The position numbers and the translations under genes were made by a program. From UBA5266 sp964610025 (GTDB lineage: Bacteria; Bacteroidota; Bacteroidia; Bacteroidales; WCHB1-69): a DNA stretch of 20,716 nt. The notes below the pieces were generated by a model, which was not told the origin of the DNA, made no database searches, and saw only the letters and a list, made by a program, of their open reading frames with translations. The stretch is taken from assembly GCA_964610025.1 (NCBI GenBank), contig CAZSTX010000040.1, positions 1-20,716 of the forward strand. Reading direction: 5' to 3'. Below are positions 14,844 through 20,716 of this stretch, piece after piece. Positions within the stretch are counted from its first letter, which is position 1, and each line of letters begins with the position of its first letter.

Positions 14844-16325
14844 ATGTCTCATTCTCTGCTAATTTACAACACACTAAGTCGTAAAAAAGAAATTTTCACA
14901 CCCATACATCCACCTTTTGTTAGCATGTATGTCTGCGGTCCTACCGTTTATGGCGAACCACATTTAGGGCATGCTCGCCCAGCTATCGTCTTCGACTTAA
15001 TATTTCGCTATTTAAAATATTCAAAATTTAAAGTACGCTATGTACGAAACATTACAGACGTAGGACATTTAGAAAACGATGCCGACGAAGGAGAAGATAA
15101 AATTATAAAAAAAGCCTATTTAGAAAAAATAGAACCAATGGAAGTTGCGCAAATGTATATTGACCAATACCACTTTGCAATGGATAAACTCAATGTACAA
15201 CGCCCTTCAATCGAACCTCGTGCTTCGGGACATATCATCGAACAAATCGAAATGATAGATAAAATAATACAAAAAGGCTATGCCTACATTGCCAATGGAT
15301 CTGTCTATTTCGATGTGTCGAAATTTGATAAAGATTTTGGATATGGCAAATTATCTGGACGTATACTCGAAGAGCTAATCGCCAATTCACGCTCCTTAGA
15401 TGGGCAATCCGAAAAGCGAAATCCTGCCGATTTTGCCCTTTGGAAAAAAGCAAACCCCGAACACATCATGCAATGGAACTCTCCGTGGAGCAAAGGTTTT
15501 CCAGGCTGGCATATCGAATGCACTGCGATGAGTACTAAATATTTAGGCAATCAATTCGACATACACGGAGGCGGAATGGATCTGCTATTTCCACATCACG
15601 AATCGGAAATATGCCAAAGCACGACTGCTAATGGAGTAGAATCGGTAAAATATTGGATACACAACAACATGATTACTATAAACGGACAAAAAATGGGAAA
15701 ATCTTTAGGAAATTTTATCACTTTAAACGATTTTTTCGCAGGAACACATGCCTTGTTAAAACAAGCATTCTCGCCAATGACTATCCGTTTTTTTATTTTA
15801 CAAGCACACTATCGCAGCACACTCGACTTCTCAAACGAGGCTTTACAAGCTGCTGAAAAAGGATTAAACAAACTATTAGAAGCATACAGAACACTTAGCG
15901 AATTAAAAACAACAGATAAAATTACTAACGAAGAAATAAAAAAAGAAACAGAACAACTGTTTGAACAAAGTATTAATGCGTTAAATGACGACTTTAATAG
16001 CCCAATAGTGATTGCAAAACTTTTTGATGCCTCACGTATTGTCAATACTATAAAAGCTGAAAATCAAACTATCAGCCAAGAAAACAAACACAATTTATTG
16101 CATTTATTCAATACCTTTATGTTTGATATACTTGGGCTAAAAGAATTGGAAGACAACAAAGATAATCATAATATAGCAAACGATTTGATGGATATTATCA
16201 TTTCGTTACGTAACGAAGCTAAAAAAAGAAAAGATTATAACACTGCCGACAATATACGTAAACTACTAACAGACATAGGAATTACATTAAAAGACACCAA
16301 AGAAGGAAGCGAATGGTCGAAATAA
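14844..16325 (+). CDS. cysS: Cysteine--tRNA ligase
   Basis: A 493-residue class I aminoacyl-tRNA synthetase that activates cysteine with ATP and charges tRNA-Cys. The HIGH motif is HLGH (40-43) within CGPTVYGEPHLGHARPA, and the KMSKS motif is KMGKS (283-287). The four zinc ligands that give cysteine discrimination are all present: C31, C226 (in WHIECTAM), H251 and E255 (in HHESE). The C-terminal helical domain (about 340-493) includes the DALR anticodon-binding part, and the length is normal. It lies nine bases after the DUF1573 gene and 16 bases before lgt, on the same strand, so the three are probably one transcript. Confidence 0.97.
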   Translation: MSHSLLIYNTLSRKKEIFTPIHPPFVSMYVCGPTVYGEPHLGHARPAIVFDLIFRYLKYSKFKVRYVRNITDVGHLENDADEGEDKIIKKAYLEKIEPMEVAQMYIDQYHFAMDKLNVQRPSIEPRASGHIIEQIEMIDKIIQKGYAYIANGSVYFDVSKFDKDFGYGKLSGRILEELIANSRSLDGQSEKRNPADFALWKKANPEHIMQWNSPWSKGFPGWHIECTAMSTKYLGNQFDIHGGGMDLLFPHHESEICQSTTANGVESVKYWIHNNMITINGQKMGKSLGNFITLNDFFAGTHALLKQAFSPMTIRFFILQAHYRSTLDFSNEALQAAEKGLNKLLEAYRTLSELKTTDKITNEEIKKETEQLFEQSINALNDDFNSPIVIAKLFDASRIVNTIKAENQTISQENKHNLLHLFNTFMFDILGLKELEDNKDNHNIANDLMDIIISLRNEAKKRKDYNTADNIRKLLTDIGITLKDTKEGSEWSK

Positions 16326-16341
16326 ATAAAAACTCAATATC

Positions 16342-17211
16342 ATGTTAAATTATATTAATTGGGATGTTAATCCTTTTTTAGTAGAAATAGGAAATTTTCG
16401 TATAGGATGGTATGGCTTGCTATTAGCATCAGGTTTTTTTATAGCTTATTTGATTTTTATGAAAATAGTTGTTAGAGAAGGATTTAAGCAAGAAAAAGCT
16501 GATAAATTTGCTCTTTACACTGTGCTTTGGACTGTGGTTGGACTGCGTTTAGGACATTGTTTATTTTACGATTGGGCTTATTTTAAACACCATATTTTAG
16601 AAATATTTATCCCTTTTAGCCAAACAGCAGAAGGATGGGAATTTACTGGATTTCAAGGATTAGCAAGCCATGGAGCTGCTATTGCTGTCGTATTATTTGT
16701 TATATATTACACTTATCGGCATAAAATAAACATTTTATGGCTATTAGACCGTGTAACAATCGCTGTGCCTCTTGCTGCTGCTTTTGTGAGATGTGGCAAC
16801 TTGATGAATTCGGAAATTATTGGAGTAGTAACCCAACAACCATGGGGATTTATTTTTACCCGTTTAGAAGGAACTAACGAATGTTGCGACCCCAGACATC
16901 CAACGCAACTATACGAAGCAAGCGTCTATTTTCTCTTGTTTTTATTTCAATTATGGTATTATTTTAAAAGAACCAAAGGAAAAATTTATGCAGGAAGAAC
17001 AACAGGTATCTTTTTCTTTGTCATATTTACAGCTCGTTTCTTAATAGAATTTATAAAAAAAGAACAAGTAGATTTCGAAATTGGAATGACACTCAATATG
17101 GGACAATGGCTCAGCATTCCATTTATTTTGATAGGGATAGCTTGTTTAATCTATTCGCAAAAAAAGAAAATACTATACAACCCCGCCGAAAATAAGAATA
17201 CAAAACAATAG
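16342..17211 (+). CDS. lgt: Prolipoprotein diacylglyceryl transferase
   Basis: A 289-residue inner-membrane enzyme with about seven transmembrane helices. It transfers diacylglycerol from phosphatidylglycerol to the lipobox cysteine of prolipoproteins, the first step of lipoprotein maturation. The signature region is VRCGNLMNSEIIG (149-161), with the conserved Arg, Gly-Asn and Glu of the Lgt signature. Other family features are IGWYGLLLASGF near the N-terminus (21-32), SHGAA (109-113, with Ala where many enzymes have a second Gly), DPRHPTQLYE (183-192) and ARFLIEF (231-237). It is the last gene of the DUF1573-cysS-lgt series and is convergent with the HsdS gene, whose stop codon lies 78 bases away. 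Core genes end here and accessory DNA begins. Confidence 0.96.
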   Translation: MLNYINWDVNPFLVEIGNFRIGWYGLLLASGFFIAYLIFMKIVVREGFKQEKADKFALYTVLWTVVGLRLGHCLFYDWAYFKHHILEIFIPFSQTAEGWEFTGFQGLASHGAAIAVVLFVIYYTYRHKINILWLLDRVTIAVPLAAAFVRCGNLMNSEIIGVVTQQPWGFIFTRLEGTNECCDPRHPTQLYEASVYFLLFLFQLWYYFKRTKGKIYAGRTTGIFFFVIFTARFLIEFIKKEQVDFEIGMTLNMGQWLSIPFILIGIACLIYSQKKKILYNPAENKNTKQ

Positions 17212-17284
17212 CACCTAAACGTGTAAATTTAGAAAAAACAATTAGCATTATCTTAAAACAAACTACAAGCATAATAAAAATGTG

Positions 17285-17299
17285 CTGCCCTACGGGCAG
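17285..17299. terminator. Short hairpin between lgt and hsdS, possible weak terminator
   Basis: CTGCCC-TAC-GGGCAG forms a perfect 6-bp GC-rich stem with a three-base loop, and the loop contains the HsdS stop codon. On the minus strand CACATTTTTATT follows, a modest U-rich tail, so it may end the hsdM-hsdS transcript. On the plus strand no T-run follows. Confidence 0.35.
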
Positions 17300-18756
17300 A
17301 ATAACGATGGATTATCTTTTTCCACAATCTGTTTGTTTATATATTCCGTTGCGGCTTCTTCGTCTTGCTCAATGGCAATTTCAACTGCACGTTTTGCTGT
17401 TTCTAAAATATTTTCAGATTGTTTTTTTAATCTAAAACTTTCTTCAACTAATTCTGCAATTTCTTTCTGTTTGGTATAATCAATAATCGGAACTACAACA
17501 TTTTCAATCTCTCCAACCCTCCAATGCAAAATAATTGAACCGCCAGCATCACGTTCGGCTTGCATTTGAACCAATTTAGAATTTAACGCAAGAGTTAAAT
17601 ATTCGGGAATAATTTGTTTTTTATCTCTAACAGTTAAATGCAAGATTGCACCCGAAGTAATACCATCTAAATCTTTTCTTAATAAATATGCTGTACCAAC
17701 GCTACCGTCTTTTGAAAAAAGAATTGTTCCTTGTTTTGGTTTTAGTTTTTCAATTAGGTCTGAATTTTCAGCCACGAAATTATCCTTCAATTCTTTGTCA
17801 GGTTTACTTAAACCAAATTTATTATAGTCTGCAACTCTATAAAATGGCAAACCGCTTTCATCAGAATAAGCATCAGAACCTGGTTCAATTGATTTTTTAA
17901 TTCTAACCAAATTTATTAATGTATCAAATTTCTGTGATTTTATATGCTCAATAACTTCTTCAAACTTTTTTTGATAATATTCAGCATCCAATCTTCCTGT
18001 AACTAAAAAGGAATCTTTAAAACTTTTTACATTTATTGGGTCTGTATTAGGCGTGAAATTTTCTAAACCAATAGTATTAAAAAGTATTTTTTCCGCTTCT
18101 TGATATTTACACGTTGAATCATTTACATACTTTTCCTTGGTTTTAAAAAGTTCTTTAATTTTTTGTTTAAAATCCTTTGATACTATAGGAATATCATAGT
18201 TTCTTATGTCTTCTAATTCAAGTTTTCCTTGCCCTGAAAGCATAATACTTCTTATAATTTGATTTTTTCCAAGATTTGAAAGAAAAAATGCTAAAATAAA
18301 AGGTCCGTCAATATCAGGAAATTTAAGTTTTACACCTGCAACATTTTGAGAAAAATTATATTGAGAATAATCAGACGGCAATAATGCAACATCTCCTATG
18401 TATGCACCTATTTTAGTGAATACTAAATCATTAGGAAACAATATTGTTTTGTCGTTTTCACTATTTACTTTATTGGATATAAAAACAGTAGAAGTAAAAT
18501 CAATAGTTGGATTTTTAATTTCACTTGTTCTGATAAGTGGAACACCAAAATTTTGATAATTTGAAGGAGGCAAATCAAAAATTCCTTTTTTGATATATAA
18601 ACTTAAGTCCTTTAGTTTTACCGTGTTTATTTTATGTATAATCTTTTCATTTTGCAGAAATATTTTCTTATAATATTCACCATCCCATCTATCTTCATTA
18701 GTTATGCTGACTGCATTAGATTTAAGTATTTCTGCTACTTCCAGCCCTTCCAACAA
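17290..18756 (-). CDS. hsdS: Type I-like restriction specificity subunit (HsdS) with two target recognition domains
   Basis: At least 488 residues, arranged as two similar halves as in HsdS. Each half opens with an R-[WL]-D-x-E-Y-Y motif (RWDGEYY about 23-29; RLDAEYY about 256-262), continues with a target recognition domain, and ends in a helical spacer (EKYVNDSTCKYQEAEKILF and RLKKQSENILETAKRAVEI). Two TRDs imply a bipartite recognition sequence. The listed start is a TTG at 18754-18756, with a second TTG directly after, because no ATG or GTG precedes it. The frame stays open upstream as SPFNEARYKA, and 'EARYKALLEGLEVAE' looks like a normal HsdS N-terminus, so the true protein is probably longer. 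It may be made by a -1 frameshift from HsdM at the T8 run (18791-18798) or by initiation at a non-standard codon such as ATT. The stop codon lies in a short GC-rich hairpin. Confidence 0.88.
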   Translation of the reverse strand: MLEGLEVAEILKSNAVSITNEDRWDGEYYKKIFLQNEKIIHKINTVKLKDLSLYIKKGIFDLPPSNYQNFGVPLIRTSEIKNPTIDFTSTVFISNKVNSENDKTILFPNDLVFTKIGAYIGDVALLPSDYSQYNFSQNVAGVKLKFPDIDGPFILAFFLSNLGKNQIIRSIMLSGQGKLELEDIRNYDIPIVSKDFKQKIKELFKTKEKYVNDSTCKYQEAEKILFNTIGLENFTPNTDPINVKSFKDSFLVTGRLDAEYYQKKFEEVIEHIKSQKFDTLINLVRIKKSIEPGSDAYSDESGLPFYRVADYNKFGLSKPDKELKDNFVAENSDLIEKLKPKQGTILFSKDGSVGTAYLLRKDLDGITSGAILHLTVRDKKQIIPEYLTLALNSKLVQMQAERDAGGSIILHWRVGEIENVVVPIIDYTKQKEIAELVEESFRLKKQSENILETAKRAVEIAIEQDEEAATEYINKQIVEKDNPSLFCP

Positions 18757-18788
18757 TGCTTTGTACCGTGCTTCGTTGAAAGGGCTAC

Positions 18789-20285
18789 TTAAAAAAAACT
18801 TAATCGTTCCTTTTTAGCAAATTCGGCAAATGCTTCCGCAATTCCATCTTTTGTTAGTCCATCGTGATTAAAAAGGTCGTGTTTTACAATCAGGTGTTGG
18901 TGTGTGTCTAATAAATAATCATCTAAATCTTTTGGTGTTGCTTTATAATGGTCTTGAACTTCCTGAACTTCATATTCTGCGAGATTTTCTTTTTTGTCTG
19001 CTGTCGCATGTGTATCTGCTTTAAGAAAATCTTTTTTGCGTACAAATATTTTTTCTCCGCTATTGTCTTTGCTTGGCTCTTGCATGGTAGCAAAGAAAAT
19101 GGGGTAATCTTCTACTTTTGGGCAGAGTTTGTCGTCCCATTTTTGTACAAATAAAACACTTGTCTTTGTTCCTGTATGTGGTTTAAACACATTGCCATGT
19201 AAGCCTACCACTGCCAAAATACGGCAACGTTCAGCAATAAATTCTCTTATTCGTTTGTCGCTACTGTTGTTGAACCTGCCTTGTGGCAAAACGATTGCCA
19301 TTCGTCCTCCTGGTTTCAAAAAGTCCAAATTACGTTCTATAAACAAAATATCTCTGCCTACGGCAGTTTGATATTTTCCCTTTTCATTTTTACCTAATTC
19401 GTATTTAGCTAAAATACGACTTTCTTTAATATCGCCTGCAAATGGCGGGTTTGCCATGAGAATATCAAATCCAAAATCTTGGTTGTTATCTTTGTCTAAC
19501 CTTAATCGTTTCAGTTTTTTCCACCCTTCGTTATACACATCAAGCCAATCTTCGTCTTCTCTGGTTTTCTCGTCCCAGCGTTCCCAATCAAGCGTATTTA
19601 GGTGTAAAACATTCGTTTGTCCGTCGCCAGCAATCAGGTTTAAGGTACGGCCAACCCTAACCGCTTTTTCGTCGAAGTCGATAGCAAACACTTTATCTTG
19701 CACATAGTCAATACAGCGAGACGGTTTGGTTTCGAGCGTGAATAAGTGGCTTTTGTCTAAACCTTCTTCTCTCATTATCTGTTCCCAAACATGAAAAATG
19801 GTGTGCACAGGAAAACCGCAACTGCCTGCAGCTGTATCAATCATTGTTTCTGATGGTTTAGGATTAAGCATTTTAACTGCCATATCGATTACATAGCGAG
19901 GTGTAAAATATTGTCCTTTTTCTCCTTTACTGCTTTTATTGATTAAATACTCAAAAGCTTCATCTACCACATCAAGATTGGAGTTAAATAATTTTACATC
20001 TTGTAAACTCGAAATACAAACTGATAAATGCGAGGGTGTAAGCATCAGTTTTGCATCTTCTGTAAAAACGCCTTCCCATTTCTGTTTGGCTTTGTCAAAA
20101 AGGTTTTGAATTTTGTTTTTCAGTTCTGTTTCGGTGTCGCCATAATTACGAAATTCCAAATGTCGTGAGCGATTTCTGCCACTCTGCATTTCATCAAATA
20201 ATTTGGTAAAAATGAGTTTAAATAATTCTTCAAATACATCTACTCCCGCATTCACCAAAACTTCGTCTTCCATTTCAAGAATCAA
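18789..20285 (-). CDS. hsdM: Type I-like DNA N6-adenine methylase (HsdM), downstream part of a nuclease-methylase fusion
   Basis: A type I-family adenine methyltransferase. An N-terminal helical domain (about 10-118) precedes GQYFTPR (124-130, motif X region). The AdoMet-binding motif I is DTAAGSCGF (150-158), a variant of the usual DxxxGTGGF. Catalytic motif IV is NPPF (279-282), and GGRMAIVLPQG follows further on. The given start is a TTG; the next candidate is an ATG at 20271-20273, four codons in. The same frame is open for 58 more codons upstream, to a TGA at 20460-20462. Beyond that TGA it reads straight into an HsdR-type nuclease domain, so this is most likely the rear of a longer fusion protein broken by one nonsense codon. 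Its own stop (TAA, 18789-18791) sits on an eight-T slippery run just before the HsdS frame. It methylates adenine in the site chosen by HsdS. Confidence 0.9.
   Translation of the reverse strand: MILEMEDEVLVNAGVDVFEELFKLIFTKLFDEMQSGRNRSRHLEFRNYGDTETELKNKIQNLFDKAKQKWEGVFTEDAKLMLTPSHLSVCISSLQDVKLFNSNLDVVDEAFEYLINKSSKGEKGQYFTPRYVIDMAVKMLNPKPSETMIDTAAGSCGFPVHTIFHVWEQIMREEGLDKSHLFTLETKPSRCIDYVQDKVFAIDFDEKAVRVGRTLNLIAGDGQTNVLHLNTLDWERWDEKTREDEDWLDVYNEGWKKLKRLRLDKDNNQDFGFDILMANPPFAGDIKESRILAKYELGKNEKGKYQTAVGRDILFIERNLDFLKPGGRMAIVLPQGRFNNSSDKRIREFIAERCRILAVVGLHGNVFKPHTGTKTSVLFVQKWDDKLCPKVEDYPIFFATMQEPSKDNSGEKIFVRKKDFLKADTHATADKKENLAEYEVQEVQDHYKATPKDLDDYLLDTHQHLIVKHDLFNHDGLTKDGIAEAFAEFAKKERLSFF
18791..18798 (-). 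promoter_or_regulatory. Slippery T8 tract at the hsdM stop codon (candidate frameshift site)
   Basis: In the HsdM frame the end reads AGT TTT TTT TAA, so T_TTT_TTT is an exact X_XXY_YYZ slippery heptamer directly before the stop codon. A -1 shift continues as TTA AGT AGC CCT TTC AAC and on into HsdS. The HsdS frame is closed by a TAA only nine codons upstream of that point, so the overlap of the two frames is short and centred on the tract. Frameshifting itself is inference. Confidence 0.5.
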
Positions 20286-20459
20286 ATCTTTAAGCGATTT
20301 TTTTTCTGTTAATAATTTATCTTTAGTAATTAAATCTTCAATGGTCCAACGCTCTTCTAAAATGTCTGAAAGTTTTTGGTCGGCTCTTGGAATATTTGGT
20401 ATATCTTCAAAATAATTCGGGTCTTTTCGGTGGTAATAAGAAATGGAATCACCGTTGCT
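20286..20459 (-). pseudogene. Linker of the nuclease-methylase fusion, downstream of the TGA
   Basis: Fifty-eight codons open in the HsdM frame between the TGA and the TTG at 20285. They include YYHRKDPNYFEDIPNIPRAD and KLSDILEERWTIEDLI. The stretch is coding in character but has no ATG, GTG or TTG, so it can be translated only by readthrough or if the TGA is not real. It links the nuclease domain to the HsdM helical domain. Confidence 0.7.
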
Positions 20460-20716
20460 TCAAATGCCTATTGGTGCGCCAGTTGCATTGCAATATGATT
20501 TCAACTGTTCTTTTCCGTCTTTTAGCTTTGGTTTTTTAAGCTCAACCATTATAAAAGGCGTTGTAGTTTGATCTTTATCGAAAACTACAATGTCAGCTCG
20601 CTTTTTCTCACGACCAAAAGTAACAGCATATTCAAGCTCCATTCTTATAACAGGATACCCAAAATCTTGAGTTAATACCATTACATAAAGCTGACGAACA
20701 ATTTCTTCGGGTGTAA
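20460..20716 (-). pseudogene. HsdR-type nuclease N-terminal domain, cut off by an in-frame TGA and by the window edge
   Basis: Eighty-four codons of an HSDR_N-type PD-(D/E)xK nuclease domain, the N-terminal cleavage domain of type I R subunits. TPEEIVRQLYVMVLTQDFGY leads into VTFGREKKRADIVVFD and then FIMVELKKPKL; the Asp of RADIVV and the E-x-K of VELKK form the likely nuclease core. The frame is still open at the right edge, so the true start lies outside the window and the internal ATG at 20679-20681 is not it. At 20460-20462 a TGA ends the frame after GAPIGI, and the same frame resumes as SNGDSISYYHRKDPNYFEDI and continues without a gap into HsdM. Related proteins usually have a tryptophan in a G-[IV]-W-x-N-G context here, so one TGG-to-TGA change explains the break. 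The front part would be a short, probably inactive fragment. Confidence 0.75.

Noticed and set aside
1..20716. CRISPR array, prophage or insertion sequence
   Set aside because: No short regularly spaced repeats, phage structural genes or transposase frames were seen on either strand.

Overview
The window is AT-rich and looks like a chromosomal segment of a member of the Bacteroidota, probably class Bacteroidia. The reasons are a secreted protein with a type IX secretion (T9SS) C-terminal sorting domain, DUF349 and DUF1573 proteins, and repeated TAnnTTTG promoter -7 boxes in place of sigma70-type -10 boxes. Shine-Dalgarno sequences are weak or absent ahead of most genes. A core-genome block in the middle is flanked on both sides by accessory restriction/defence DNA.

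Left accessory region (1-4311). A truncated adenine/cytosine DNA methyltransferase (25-234) is followed by two single-operon cassettes in tandem, both on the minus strand. One carries a Fic protein (526-1254). The other carries a type II restriction-modification pair: an SPPY-type methyltransferase with an N-terminal helix-turn-helix, and a TdeIII-like endonuclease. Both cassettes have the same conserved flanks: element A upstream of the gene and element B just after the stop codon. A 19-bp core (gattttttcggcttgtatt) occurs exactly three times, at the left edge, between the cassettes and at the right edge. The order is X-core-B-fic-A-core-B-RM-A-core-Y, which is what serial integration of circular A-core-B cassettes into one chromosomal X-core-Y site would give. 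No recombinase is encoded in the window.

Core block (4600-17211). A tRNA-Asn gene with a strong terminator and a T9SS-sorted secreted protein lie on the minus strand. A plus-strand series follows: a small DUF6913-like protein; a DUF349 coiled-coil protein, an OPT-family peptide transporter and a YigZ/IMPACT protein, closely spaced as a likely operon; dnaA alone with its own promoter; then DUF1573 protein, cysS and lgt, also closely spaced.

Right accessory region (17290 to the window edge, minus strand). This is a type I-like restriction-modification locus in which an HsdR-type nuclease N-terminal domain is fused in frame to an HsdM methylase, followed by a two-TRD HsdS. No translocase is seen in the window, and the layout resembles BcgI-type RM + S systems. 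Two irregularities stand out. An in-frame TGA, at a site where tryptophan would be expected, separates the nuclease domain from the methylase. A run of eight T residues at the HsdM stop codon forms a T_TTT_TTT slippery heptamer; a -1 shift there fuses HsdM to HsdS, and the HsdS frame has no ATG, GTG or TTG start upstream of what looks like its true N-terminus.
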